Positions 19,218-27,564 of a DNA stretch of 64,000 nt are shown here, in pieces. The position numbers were made by a program, and so were the translations under genes. The stretch is from Deltaproteobacteria bacterium CG11_big_fil_rev_8_21_14_0_20_47_16 (GTDB lineage Bacteria; UBA10199; GCA-002796325; 1-14-0-20-47-16). The stretch's first letter is position 1. Every line of letters starts with the position of its first letter. The DNA is taken from the NCBI GenBank assembly GCA_002796325.1, contig PCXA01000002.1:62001-126000 (forward strand). The letters are read 5' to 3'. Under the pieces are notes generated by a model. It worked only from the letters and a program-made list of their open reading frames with translations, was not told the DNA's origin and searched no databases.

Positions 19218-19817
19218 ATGCCACGTCTTCGCGGAACCATTTTGAACATCCCCAACATCATATCGATGGCGCGCATTGTTGCAGTCCCTGTTTTTGTCAT
19301 TGTCATGATGGCTATTAATCTTAAACATCCTGAAAGCCCCACTGGTAAGTCAGCCGCACTCTGGGCATTTTGGATCTACGTAGGCGCCAGCATCTCTGAC
19401 TTAATCGATGGCTACTATGCGCGGCGCTACAACATCACCAGTGACTTGGGCAAATTCTTGGATCCACTGGCGGACAAACTTCTCAATCTGGCTGCCCTCA
19501 TTATGATGATTCCGCTTCACTGGATTCCGGCGTGGCTTGTTATGCTGCTCATCGCCCGTGAAGTCACCATCACCACACTGCGTGGTGCAGCAGCAAGCGA
19601 AGGCCAGGAAGTGATTGAAGCCAGCAAGTGGGGCAAATACAAAACGGCATTCGGGAACGTGGGAACCGCAGCCCTCGTCCTTCACTACCCCTATTTAAAT
19701 GTGCAATGGAATTTAATCGGTTGGGTTTGTATGGTCATCTTTACCGCATTCTCAGTGGGATCAGGCGCCCACTACTGCTATCACTACTTCGCTTACCACG
19801 TGAAAAATAAGAAATAA
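19218..19817 (+). CDS. pgsA: CDP-diacylglycerol-glycerol-3-phosphate 3-phosphatidyltransferase
   Basis: 199-residue inner-membrane CDP-alcohol phosphatidyltransferase. The full catalytic motif is intact: D64-G-x2-A68-R69-x8-G78-x3-D82-x3-D86. N-terminal NIPNIISMARI is the typical lead-in helix of PgsA. It makes phosphatidylglycerol phosphate, the precursor of PG and cardiolipin. No Shine-Dalgarno precedes the ATG, which sits 6 nt behind a -10 box. Other CDP-alcohol transferases are conceivable, but length and the N-terminal motif favour PgsA. Confidence 0.88.
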   Translation: MPRLRGTILNIPNIISMARIVAVPVFVIVMMAINLKHPESPTGKSAALWAFWIYVGASISDLIDGYYARRYNITSDLGKFLDPLADKLLNLAALIMMIPLHWIPAWLVMLLIAREVTITTLRGAAASEGQEVIEASKWGKYKTAFGNVGTAALVLHYPYLNVQWNLIGWVCMVIFTAFSVGSGAHYCYHYFAYHVKNKK

Positions 19818-19845
19818 AAAAGGCGCCTGCTATCGCAGACGCCTT
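19812..19845 (-). terminator. rho-independent terminator of tRNA-Gly
   Basis: On the minus strand a GGCGTCTGC/GCAGGCGCC stem with a 4-nt loop is followed by a run of six T and further T-rich sequence. It lies 2 bp beyond the tRNA 3' end. On the plus strand there is no T-run, so it does not clearly serve pgsA. Confidence 0.85.
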
Positions 19846-19846
19846 G

Positions 19847-19918
<72 letters not shown>

Positions 19919-19998
19919 AATTTGGACTATTGCTCTTTTCAATGCTGCGCACGAACAGTGGCTTTGCCAGCTGTGAGTGTCGCAGGATTCTGGGGGAA

Positions 19999-20015
19999 CG
20001 GGGGCATCGCCCCCG
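19999..20015. repeat. GC-rich perfect palindrome in the tRNA-Gly/nadB gap
   Basis: CGGGGGC, a 3-nt loop, GCCCCCG, preceded by a further GGGGG run. It sits in the otherwise ordinary 156-bp gap between tRNA-Gly and nadB. It is much richer in GC than its surroundings and is not followed by a T-run, so it is not a standard terminator. Function unknown; a dispersed intergenic repeat is possible. Confidence 0.5.
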
Positions 20016-20044
20016 CTCTACACAGACCGGGCGCATAAATCAAT

Positions 20045-20073
20045 TTTATATAGCCCTGTCAACTATTTATGGT
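20045..20073 (+). promoter_or_regulatory. candidate nadB promoter
   Basis: TTTATA at 20045-20050, a 17-bp spacer and TATGGT at 20068-20073. The -10 box ends 11 nt before the ATG at 20085, and another ATG at 20076 is too close to be included in the transcript. No Shine-Dalgarno is visible. Confidence 0.4.
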
Positions 20074-20084
20074 AGATGCCGCGC

Positions 20085-21692
20085 ATGACCGATTTTCTTG
20101 TGATTGGCTCTGGGATTGCAGGCCTTTATTATGCGCTGAGCGTCGCTGCCCACGGCAAGGTCACCATTATTACCAAGCGTGATCGCGGCGACAGCAACAC
20201 CAAATATGCCCAGGGTGGCATTGCGGCCGTCATGGCAGGTAATGACTCCTTTGAATCCCATGTACAAGATACCCTCATCTCGGGCGATGGTCTCTGCCAT
20301 GAAACGATTGTACGCAGCATCATCCAGGAAGGCCCCGAGCGTGTCCGTCAACTCATTGATTGGGGCGTACGCTTTTCCAAAGGGGAAACCAACTCTTTTG
20401 ACTTGGGACGTGAAGGTGGCCACACGCATCGCCGCATCCTCCACGCCGGTGACGCCACAGGGAATGCCATTGAAACAGCCTTACTCACCGAACTCGAAAA
20501 TCACCCTAACATTACCATTCTCGATCACCACGTGGCAGTTGACCTCATCACAGAGCGTCACACCCACAGCACAACTGATAGCCCTACCTGCTATGGTGCA
20601 TATGTTCTGAACACCCGTAGCAACGAGGTACTCACAATCCCTGCCAAAGTAACACTCCTTGCAACCGGTGGCGCAGGTAAAGTCTATCTTTACACCACCA
20701 ACCCAGATATCGCGAGCGGTGATGGCATGGCCATGGCATGGCGCGCGGGAGCTCAAGTGAGCAATCTAGAATTTGTACAGTTCCATCCGACCTGTCTGTA
20801 CAATCCCCTCTCACAGGATGAGCACGGAAAAACATTTTTGATCTCTGAAGCAGTACGTGGCGAAGGTGGAATCTTGCGTCTCAAATCAGGTGAAGCATTC
20901 ATGCACAACTATGACTCCCGTGGAGACTTGGCTACACGTGACATTACGGCGCGTGCCATTGACCAAGAACTCAAAAAGTCAGGTGAGGCCTGCGTCTATC
21001 TCGACATCACCCATAAGCCGCGAGATTTTCTGCAAAAGCGTTTCCCCACAATTTACAACACCTGTGCACAATTCGGCATCGACATCACAACCCAGCCTAT
21101 TCCAGTCGTACCCGCAGCCCACTACTTCTGCGGTGGCGTTGTCACAGATCAAACAGGTGCTACATCTGTATGCAACTTGTTTGCTGCGGGCGAAGTTGCT
21201 TGCACTGGATTACATGGTGCCAACCGATTGGCCTCCAACTCATTGCTTGAGGCCGTTGTCATGGCGCATCGTGCCGCACAAAACAGCATCACCTACCTTA
21301 ATAACAAAATACCATCACTGCCTGACTGGAATTCTGGGCCGGCAACCACCGCAGATGAACAGGTGGTGATCGCCCACAACTGGGATGAGATTCGTCGGCT
21401 CATGTGGAACTATGTAGGTATTGTACGCACGAACAAACGCCTGCAGCGTGCCGCAACTCGTATCCAGGCATTACGCGATGAGGTTCGTGAATTTTACTGG
21501 CAGACATGCGTCACCAGCGACCTAATTGAACTACGCAACCTGGCAACAGTTGCAAAGTTGGTGATTGATTGCGCAATTGCACGGAAGGAAAGCCGTGGTC
21601 TTCACTACACACTCGACCACCCTCATAAAAGTAACGAACAGGTTAAGGATACTGTGATAGCGGGGCGTGCTTCGAAACCTTCCAGACAATAG
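20085..21692 (+). CDS. nadB: L-aspartate oxidase
   Basis: 535 residues from the ATG at 20085 (MTDFLVIGSGIAGLYYAL); an ATG three codons upstream is too near the -10 box. FAD enzyme that oxidises L-aspartate to iminoaspartate, first step of de novo NAD synthesis. The dinucleotide motif GSGIAGL, NTKYAQGGIAAV, EGGHTHRRILHAGDATG, QFHPT and the C-terminal GANRLASNSLLEAVV are all present. NadA and NadC are not in the window. The 3' end overlaps the convergent lipoprotein gene by 50 bp. Confidence 0.94.
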   Translation: MTDFLVIGSGIAGLYYALSVAAHGKVTIITKRDRGDSNTKYAQGGIAAVMAGNDSFESHVQDTLISGDGLCHETIVRSIIQEGPERVRQLIDWGVRFSKGETNSFDLGREGGHTHRRILHAGDATGNAIETALLTELENHPNITILDHHVAVDLITERHTHSTTDSPTCYGAYVLNTRSNEVLTIPAKVTLLATGGAGKVYLYTTNPDIASGDGMAMAWRAGAQVSNLEFVQFHPTCLYNPLSQDEHGKTFLISEAVRGEGGILRLKSGEAFMHNYDSRGDLATRDITARAIDQELKKSGEACVYLDITHKPRDFLQKRFPTIYNTCAQFGIDITTQPIPVVPAAHYFCGGVVTDQTGATSVCNLFAAGEVACTGLHGANRLASNSLLEAVVMAHRAAQNSITYLNNKIPSLPDWNSGPATTADEQVVIAHNWDEIRRLMWNYVGIVRTNKRLQRAATRIQALRDEVREFYWQTCVTSDLIELRNLATVAKLVIDCAIARKESRGLHYTLDHPHKSNEQVKDTVIAGRASKPSRQ

Positions 21693-22218
21693 TGGACTTG
21701 CCGCTCGCACCCACCATACGCAGTGTAAACGGCAGTTTAAAATCTCCGGCAAATGTCACCAAATACGACTTAGACCAATGATAGGTATAAGGGATTAAGC
21801 GATTAAACAGCACATCCTTTTCCAACTGCTCAATAGCCACTGGTGTATATTCTGATTGGCCATCATCCAACTTCAACGACCAAAAGCTATTTTTATCCAA
21901 ACTGAATGTGCTGGCATTTTTAGGGGCATACAAACTGACAATAAACTGTGTGCCTCGCACCTTACTTGCAGGTAAAATTCTAGAGTCAATTTCTGCAGGC
22001 TTTTCCATCACTTCTGTTTCATATTTCCACAAGGCATTGCGCATTGTTGGATTTAAAAATACCACATCCCACATCAACGCTGCTGAAAATGTATCCGCTG
22101 AATACAATTGTTGATCTCGAGAATTTTTCCGAAGAATGGAATAGTAGTGTGCACCGCATGCTTGCAATAGCAGAGAGACAAACAACATTACAGAAGCCAA
22201 ACGAAATTGCCGACGCAT
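21643..22218 (-). CDS. hypothetical lipoprotein
   Basis: 191 residues. The N-terminus is a lipoprotein signal: two Arg, a hydrophobic core and lipobox LLQAC at residues 17-21, so the mature protein should be anchored through Cys21. The rest has no recognised domain; it contains several beta-like stretches (FIVSLYAPK, YLVTFAGDFKLPFTLRMVG). It lies one base downstream of the alpha/beta hydrolase gene, in the same unit as dnaJ. The last 50 bp are antisense to the nadB 3' end. Confidence 0.7.
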   Translation of the reverse strand: MRRQFRLASVMLFVSLLLQACGAHYYSILRKNSRDQQLYSADTFSAALMWDVVFLNPTMRNALWKYETEVMEKPAEIDSRILPASKVRGTQFIVSLYAPKNASTFSLDKNSFWSLKLDDGQSEYTPVAIEQLEKDVLFNRLIPYTYHWSKSYLVTFAGDFKLPFTLRMVGASGKSTIVWKVSKHAPLSQYP

Positions 22219-22219
22219 A

Positions 22220-23119
22220 TTATCCCCCTATTGGAGCAGAACTATCATGAACTTTGCGCAGATGAGGACGAACATCCCGAGCATCCTCTTTCAGTTGTTC
22301 TTCGAGCCATGTTTCAATATCCGCAAAAACACGATTGCGATCCACTTCATTGAGTATTTCATGGCGCATATCATCGTACCGAATAAATCGTTTTTTGGCG
22401 ATAGGAACCCGTTGATAGAAGGCCTTTGTTCCCGCTGGATCACAAACCTCATCCTGCCCTGCATGCAAAAAGAGTGCTGGCAAATGGACACGCGACGCCA
22501 GGGCCATCATGATTTCCAGATTCTGCATTACAATCGCACCCAAACCAGCAGTTACAAAGCTGAATACCAGTGGATCATGATTATAGGCATCTGCAACTGC
22601 ATCGTCATGTGTCAGCATCTTCGCATCAATTGCGTGTGACAATTTGACATGCTTCATCGAATTTTTGGCCCAGTTGGCCACCTTCTTTTTCCAGCCTGGA
22701 ACGGGCAATTTTAATTGGATATTAGGCGAACTCAATATGACGCCACGCAACCCTTTAGCATAACGAACTACAAAGTTAAGGGCTACCTGGCCGCCAAAAC
22801 TGTGACCAAGTAAAAAAAATGGCAAATTGGGAAAGCGATCCTTAGTGGCTTGGATAAAAAGTGATAGATCCTGTAGAAAATTTTGAAATTGCTCTGCATG
22901 TCCACGCTCACCGCCTGATCGGCCATGCCCACGTTGATCATACAATGCAACTGCGTATCCTCGTTCAACAAAGTAGCGTATGAACGGACCGTAGCGACCT
23001 GAATGATCCCCCATACCATGCACCAAAACCAAAACTGCCTTGGGCTTATCAGGTGACCACCACTGATAAAACAACTTCAGTCCATCAAGCGTTGTAAAAT
23101 GAGAAATTTGCGCGTCCAT
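22220..23119 (-). CDS. alpha/beta hydrolase, monoacylglycerol lipase/lysophospholipase type
   Basis: 299 residues of the hydrolase_4 (serine aminopeptidase S33) family. The nucleophile Ser107 is in the GHSFGG elbow; the acid is in LHAGQDEVCDP and the catalytic His in YDDMRHEILNE. Oxyanion region VLVHGMGDHSGRY and the YDQRGHGRSGG motif match monoacylglycerol lipases and PldB-type lysophospholipases. Probably cytoplasmic, as no signal peptide is present. Three bases downstream of dnaJ and one base upstream of the lipoprotein gene, so co-transcribed with both. Confidence 0.85.
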   Translation of the reverse strand: MDAQISHFTTLDGLKLFYQWWSPDKPKAVLVLVHGMGDHSGRYGPFIRYFVERGYAVALYDQRGHGRSGGERGHAEQFQNFLQDLSLFIQATKDRFPNLPFFLLGHSFGGQVALNFVVRYAKGLRGVILSSPNIQLKLPVPGWKKKVANWAKNSMKHVKLSHAIDAKMLTHDDAVADAYNHDPLVFSFVTAGLGAIVMQNLEIMMALASRVHLPALFLHAGQDEVCDPAGTKAFYQRVPIAKKRFIRYDDMRHEILNEVDRNRVFADIETWLEEQLKEDARDVRPHLRKVHDSSAPIGG

Positions 23120-23122
23120 GAA

Positions 23123-24184
23123 TTAGTGTAATTCCTTATCTAATTCCTTTAGCAATTCTTTAGCGCGCTTGGATAGTTTTTTCTCAACCTGTACATGAAT
23201 TTCAACTACGTGATCTCCCTGCCCCTTCTTTTGAAGATGGGGAAATCCCTTATGTGAAATATGAAGACGCGTTCCATGATGCGTTCCCGCAGGGATTTCA
23301 AGCGATGCCTCACCAAAGAGCGTCTTCACCTTTACATGATGGCCCAGTGCAGCCTGTGGATAGGTCACATTCAGTACATCGACAACATCGTCCCCTTCAC
23401 GCTGAAGTGTCTTATGCGGCTTCACCGTAATGAAGACATATAAATCCCCATTGGGACCGCCATGCTCTCCCGCTTCACCTTCATGACGTAACACCAGCCG
23501 CATTCCATCGGCCACACCTGCGGGGATCTTCACGTGAAGCTTCCGCTGATTACGCACACGACCTTGTCCATGGCAGTTATGACAGGGCTTACTTGATTTA
23601 CTCCCAGCACCGTGACAACGTGGACAAGTTGTTTGTATCATGAAGAACCCCTGCCGATGGGCGATTTGCCCCGCACCACCACAACCTGCGCAGGTCTCAC
23701 GATGACTACCAGGAGCATCACCACTTCCATTACAGTCTTCGCATTGTGCCAATCGCGTCGCAACAATCTCTTTTTCAACACCGTGGGCAGATTCTTCAAA
23801 TGAAATGCTAATATCTTCGCGCAAATCCGCACCACCACGGGGCCGGCGACCCCCACGTGTATGATGCCCCGCACCACGCATGCCAAAGAGCTCTTCGAAG
23901 ATGTCACCAAAATGGGAAAAGACATCATCCACACCTTCAAAGCCGTGATACCCTGTGCCTTCCAGACCTGCATGGCCATAGGCATCATAAACACGCCGGC
24001 GATCCGGATCGCTTAAGACCTCATAGGCCTCAGAAGCTTCTTTGAAGCGCTCCTCGGCACTGTGGTCTCCCGGATTTTTATCGGGGTGAAATTGCATGGC
24101 CAGTTTGCGATAGGACTTCTTGATTTCAGTCGCATCAGCTGTGCGGGTTACAGATAAAACTTCGTAATAGTCACGTTTGATCAT
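23123..24184 (-). CDS. dnaJ: chaperone protein DnaJ
   Basis: 353 residues. J domain with HPD at 33-35, a glycine/phenylalanine region at about 72-125, four zinc motifs (CEDCNGSG, CAGCGGAG, CPRCHGAG, CHNCHGQG) and the C-terminal substrate-binding domains. Co-chaperone that delivers unfolded proteins to DnaK and stimulates its ATPase. It is somewhat shorter than E. coli DnaJ (376). Unusually it is divergent from dnaK, not downstream of it; 177 bp separate the start codons. It heads a unit with a hydrolase and a lipoprotein. Confidence 0.95.
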   Translation of the reverse strand: MIKRDYYEVLSVTRTADATEIKKSYRKLAMQFHPDKNPGDHSAEERFKEASEAYEVLSDPDRRRVYDAYGHAGLEGTGYHGFEGVDDVFSHFGDIFEELFGMRGAGHHTRGGRRPRGGADLREDISISFEESAHGVEKEIVATRLAQCEDCNGSGDAPGSHRETCAGCGGAGQIAHRQGFFMIQTTCPRCHGAGSKSSKPCHNCHGQGRVRNQRKLHVKIPAGVADGMRLVLRHEGEAGEHGGPNGDLYVFITVKPHKTLQREGDDVVDVLNVTYPQAALGHHVKVKTLFGEASLEIPAGTHHGTRLHISHKGFPHLQKKGQGDHVVEIHVQVEKKLSKRAKELLKELDKELH

Positions 24185-24207
24185 AGTTTTCGATGGGTTC
24201 GACCCGA

Positions 24208-24235
24208 GAAATAAAGTGTTTTAGCCAAAAGTCAA
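24208..24235 (-). promoter_or_regulatory. candidate dnaJ promoter
   Basis: On the minus strand TTGACT (24235-24230), a 16-bp spacer and TATTTC (24213-24208), about 24 nt before the dnaJ ATG. The -10 match is weak. Confidence 0.35.
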
Positions 24236-24276
24236 TCTATCCAACCCAAAAATTTCGATTATTTTGGATTGGCCAC

Positions 24277-24305
24277 CTTGACTTCGGTATAGGCCATCCC
24301 TATAT
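24277..24305 (+). promoter_or_regulatory. candidate heat-shock (sigma-32-like) promoter of dnaK
   Basis: CTTGAC at 24277-24282, 15 bp, then CCCTATAT at 24298-24305. The C-rich -10 preceded by a CTTGA-type -35 resembles the sigma-32 consensus (CTTGAAA, CCCCATNT). The dnaK ATG is 56 nt downstream. No CIRCE element (TTAGCACTC...GAGTGCTAA) is present. Confidence 0.45.
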
Positions 24306-24312
24306 GGCCTAT
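24289..24312. promoter_or_regulatory. perfect 9-bp inverted repeat over the dnaK promoter
   Basis: ATAGGCCAT, a 6-bp centre CCCTAT, ATGGCCTAT: perfect arms overlapping the putative -10 and start site. It could be an operator for a heat-shock repressor different from HrcA, or form a leader hairpin. Confidence 0.5.
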
Positions 24313-24361
24313 GTATTCAACCATTTATCTATATTATATAGAAAATCCAAAGGAGACAGTT

Positions 24362-26299
24362 ATGGGAAAGATTATTGGTATTGACCTCGGAACAACCAAT
24401 TCAGTGGTTGCCGTCATGGAAGGTGGCGATCCCAAAATTATTCAAAACCAGGAAGGCACACGCACCACCCCTTCCGTTGTCGCTTATTTGAAAGACGGTG
24501 AAATTGTAGTGGGCCAGGTGGCAAAACGTCAGTCCATCGTCAACCCACACCGGACCGTTTATTCCATCAAGCGATTCATGGGTCGTCGTTTCAATGAAGT
24601 CCAGGATGAAATTAAACGTGTTCCTTATAAAGTCGTTGAAGGACCCAATGGTGGCGCCGATGTCGACATCGATGGCAAGCTCTTCACACCACCTGAAATC
24701 TCAGCCAAAATTTTGCAAAAGTTAAAAAAGGCCGCTGAAGACTATCTTGGCGAAACCGTCACTGAAGCAGTCATCACTGTTCCCGCCTATTTTAACGATG
24801 CCCAACGTCAAGCCACTAAAGATGCCGGTAAGATTGCCGGACTCGATGTAAAGCGCATTGTCAACGAACCAACCGCAGCTGCATTGGCCTATGGCTTGGA
24901 TAAGAAGAAAGACGAAACAATCGCAGTATTCGACTTCGGTGGTGGTACATTCGATATTTCAATTCTAGAAGTTGGTGAGAACGTTGTTGAAGTGATTTCA
25001 ACCAATGGGGATACCCACTTGGGCGGTGACAATATCGACGAACGTCTCATGGAGTATCTTGTTGCCGAATTCAAAAAGGACCAAGGCATCGATGTTAGTA
25101 AAGACCCAGCTGTCATGCAGCGCCTCAAAGAAGCTGCTGAAAAGGCCAAGATTGAGTTATCTTCCACCATGGAAACAGAAGTTAATCTCCCCTTCTTGAC
25201 CGCAGATGCCAACGGTCCCAAACACATGACCATCAAGATCACGCGCGCCAAGTTTGAGTCACTGGTTGCTGACCTTTTGGATCGCACACTCGAGCCCTGC
25301 CGCAAAGCCTTGAAGGACGCTGGGAAAACCGCCAGCGACATTCAAGAAGTCGTCTTGGTCGGTGGATCTACACGCATTCCCAAGATTCAAGAAATGGTCA
25401 AGAGCTTCTTCGGGCGCGAACCACATAAGGGCGTGAACCCAGATGAAGTCGTGGCAGCCGGCGCTGCAGTTCAAGCGGGCGTGCTATCTGGTGACGTCAA
25501 AGACATGCTCTTGCTCGATGTGACCCCACTTTCTCTGGGTATTGAAACATTAGGTGGCGTCATGACAAAACTCATTGAGCGCAACACCACAATCCCAACA
25601 CGCAAGAGTCAGGTGTTTTCAACAGCTGCAGATAGCCAAACCAGCGTTGAAGTTCATGTGCTCCAAGGTGAACGCGAAATGGCTGGCGACAACCGCACCC
25701 TTGCCAAGTTCATTTTGGATGGTATTCCCTCAGCACCACGTGGCGTACCTCAAGTAGAAGTTACATTTGATATTGATGCCAACGGCATTGTGCACGTGTC
25801 CGCCAAGGACAAAGCCTCTGGAAAGGAACAAAAAGTCCAGATTACAGCTTCTAGCGGTCTCTCCAAGGAAGATATTGATCGTGCTGTTAAAGAGGCTCAG
25901 TCACACGAGGCCGACGACAAGAAACGCCGTGAAGAAATTGATATTCGCAACCAAGCTGATGCTATTGTTTATAGTACAGAAAAAACACTCAATGAAAATC
26001 GCGAAAAAATCCCTGTGGGTGATATCAAGCCGATTGAGGATGCCTTGGCCGCTTGCAAGAAAGCGCTTGAAAGCAAGGATAATGCCCAAATCAAGTCCAC
26101 AATGGAGGCTTTGACTCAGGCTTCCCATAAAATGGCTGAGGCTTTATATAAAGCGGGCCAAGACGCCTCACAAGCTGCAAACCCGTCAGAAGCCCACCAA
26201 ACAAGCTCTACGAGCAATCCTGGTGAAGCTGGGGCATCAGAGGCCGGTAAGAAGAAGGATGACAATGTCATCGACGCCGAATTTGAGGAAATGAAGTGA
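24362..26299 (+). CDS. dnaK: chaperone protein DnaK (Hsp70)
   Basis: 645 residues from the ATG at 24362, preceded by AAAGGAG at 7-nt spacing; a longer frame starting at 24311 is not supported. The ATPase domain begins [17 protein letters not shown] and has [10 protein letters not shown] and VGGSTRIP; the substrate-binding domain follows from about residue 385; the C-terminus is [13 protein letters not shown], typical of bacterial DnaK. ATP-driven folding chaperone working with DnaJ (divergent here) and GrpE (not in the window). Confidence 0.97.
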   Translation: MGKIIGIDLGTTNSVVAVMEGGDPKIIQNQEGTRTTPSVVAYLKDGEIVVGQVAKRQSIVNPHRTVYSIKRFMGRRFNEVQDEIKRVPYKVVEGPNGGADVDIDGKLFTPPEISAKILQKLKKAAEDYLGETVTEAVITVPAYFNDAQRQATKDAGKIAGLDVKRIVNEPTAAALAYGLDKKKDETIAVFDFGGGTFDISILEVGENVVEVISTNGDTHLGGDNIDERLMEYLVAEFKKDQGIDVSKDPAVMQRLKEAAEKAKIELSSTMETEVNLPFLTADANGPKHMTIKITRAKFESLVADLLDRTLEPCRKALKDAGKTASDIQEVVLVGGSTRIPKIQEMVKSFFGREPHKGVNPDEVVAAGAAVQAGVLSGDVKDMLLLDVTPLSLGIETLGGVMTKLIERNTTIPTRKSQVFSTAADSQTSVEVHVLQGEREMAGDNRTLAKFILDGIPSAPRGVPQVEVTFDIDANGIVHVSAKDKASGKEQKVQITASSGLSKEDIDRAVKEAQSHEADDKKRREEIDIRNQADAIVYSTEKTLNENREKIPVGDIKPIEDALAACKKALESKDNAQIKSTMEALTQASHKMAEALYKAGQDASQAANPSEAHQTSSTSNPGEAGASEAGKKKDDNVIDAEFEEMK

Positions 26300-26356
26300 T
26301 TTTAGGCGGAGATTTTTCTTGACCAAAGCCAATTTTTTGAGCAAAAACGCCCCACT

Positions 26357-26866
26357 ATGAAATGTCATTATAAAGATTTAGTACTCCAGACGGAGCAGAA
26401 TAACCTTGCCCAACTTGACTCAAAATTGACCCAATTTTTGGGACAGCATGATTTCTTCTATATTGAGGACTTATGTGAAACCTTCCGTGGCATTGTTAAG
26501 GAAAGTGGGATCAAAGATGGGATGTTGAACGCCCAAGTGATGCACACAACAGCAGTCCTAAGTGTCAATGAACTTGATGAACCAATGCTGTTGGGTGACA
26601 TCAATCGCCGGTTGTCAGACTTGGTGCCACACCTCAATGATTACCTGCATAATAGCAAACTACGTACCAAAAATCTGTGTGCAGATGACTACAAATGTGA
26701 TCGCAATGCTGATGCACATCTCAAGTCCTTCTTGATTGGTGGACACACAGCAAGTCTCTTAGTCCGAAATGGCGAATTGGTTTTGGGCAAATGGCAGCGC
26801 GTCACGATGATTGATTTTGACGGACCACGCCAACGCAAAGTCACTGTGCAAGTAATTGGTGCTTGA
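26357..26866 (+). CDS. YjbQ/UPF0047 family protein
   Basis: 169 residues of the UPF0047 family. Conserved elements are HTTAVLSVNELDEPML, a central NADAHLKSFLIGGHTASLLV with the His that lines the putative active site, and the C-terminal LGKWQRVTMIDFDGPRQRKV. Homologues have weak thiamine-phosphate synthase activity, but the physiological role is unsettled. It follows dnaK by 57 bp and could be read from the same transcript. Its 3' end overlaps the convergent truB gene by 26 bp, and its terminator lies inside truB. Confidence 0.88.
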   Translation: MKCHYKDLVLQTEQNNLAQLDSKLTQFLGQHDFFYIEDLCETFRGIVKESGIKDGMLNAQVMHTTAVLSVNELDEPMLLGDINRRLSDLVPHLNDYLHNSKLRTKNLCADDYKCDRNADAHLKSFLIGGHTASLLVRNGELVLGKWQRVTMIDFDGPRQRKVTVQVIGA

Positions 26867-27557
26867 TTTGGTCTAAAGGAATAATCCATCTTTCAAGGGC
26901 TGCACCATCCGGTGCGGCCCTTTTTATTTCATCCAATGTGATGGCATTATCAATTTTAAAAACGCCTGACTGTAGCCTTCTAAGTTCAATCACGTGAGCA
27001 CCACAGCCGATAACTTCACCCAAGTCATGCACCAAAGACCGTATAAATGTTCCCTTGCTACAACTCACTTCCAGTGTTGCATTTGTTTGATCACTTTCAA
27101 TGATTCGCATTTGATACACAGTAATTAAGCGCGTCGGAATCGGATGCAACTCTTTTCCACTACGAGCCCACCAATAGAGCGGTTTCCCAGCAACCTTTAC
27201 CGCAGAATATGCAGGTGGCGTCTGTGTTAATTCCCCAACAAACTTTGGTGCCTCTTGGGATAGACACTCAACAATATTGTCAGGTACAGGCCTCATTTTT
27301 GTGACAGTTCCCTCTGCATCATAGGTATCAGTGGACTCACCCCATTTAAGGGTTACCTGATAGGCCTTGTCAGCATTAATTACCTGGCCAGCAATCTTCG
27401 TAGCTGCATTGATGCAAAGAGGAAGTACTCCTGTTGCCAAGGGATCTAACGTGCCAGTATGCCCCACCTTCTTCAAACCATAGGCGCGCTTCACAATTGC
27501 AACAACATCATGTGACGTGTAGCCTTTCGGTTTATCGACAATAAGAATGCCGTCCAT
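26841..27557 (-). CDS. truB: tRNA pseudouridine(55) synthase
   Basis: 238 residues from the ATG at 27557 (MDGILIVDKPKGYTSHDVV), matching the family start; a 45-residue upstream extension overlaps nrnA and is rejected. Modifies U55 in the tRNA T-loop. The catalytic Asp lies in HTGTLDPLATGVLPL; the RNA-binding segments AYSAVKVAGKPLYWWAR and CSKGTFIRSLVHDLG are present. Shorter than E. coli TruB (314) because the C-terminal PUA-like region is mostly absent. Last gene of the rimP-nusA-infB-rbfA-nrnA-truB operon, 7 bp after nrnA. Confidence 0.93.
   Translation of the reverse strand: MDGILIVDKPKGYTSHDVVAIVKRAYGLKKVGHTGTLDPLATGVLPLCINAATKIAGQVINADKAYQVTLKWGESTDTYDAEGTVTKMRPVPDNIVECLSQEAPKFVGELTQTPPAYSAVKVAGKPLYWWARSGKELHPIPTRLITVYQMRIIESDQTNATLEVSCSKGTFIRSLVHDLGEVIGCGAHVIELRRLQSGVFKIDNAITLDEIKRAAPDGAALERWIIPLDQIKHQLLAQ
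26895..26929 (+). terminator. rho-independent terminator of yjbQ, inside truB
   Basis: AAGGGCTGCACC, a 4-nt loop, GGTGCGGCCCTT with one G-T wobble, followed by TTTTATTT on the plus strand. It starts 29 bp after the yjbQ stop and is entirely within the truB coding sequence on the other strand, where it encodes part of the RAAPDGAALER segment. Confidence 0.85.
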
Positions 27558-27564
27558 AAATGTC

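Noticed and set aside
24185-24361. CIRCE/HrcA operator at dnaK
   Set aside because: No TTAGCACTC-N9-GAGTGCTAA-like sequence; the palindrome present is different.
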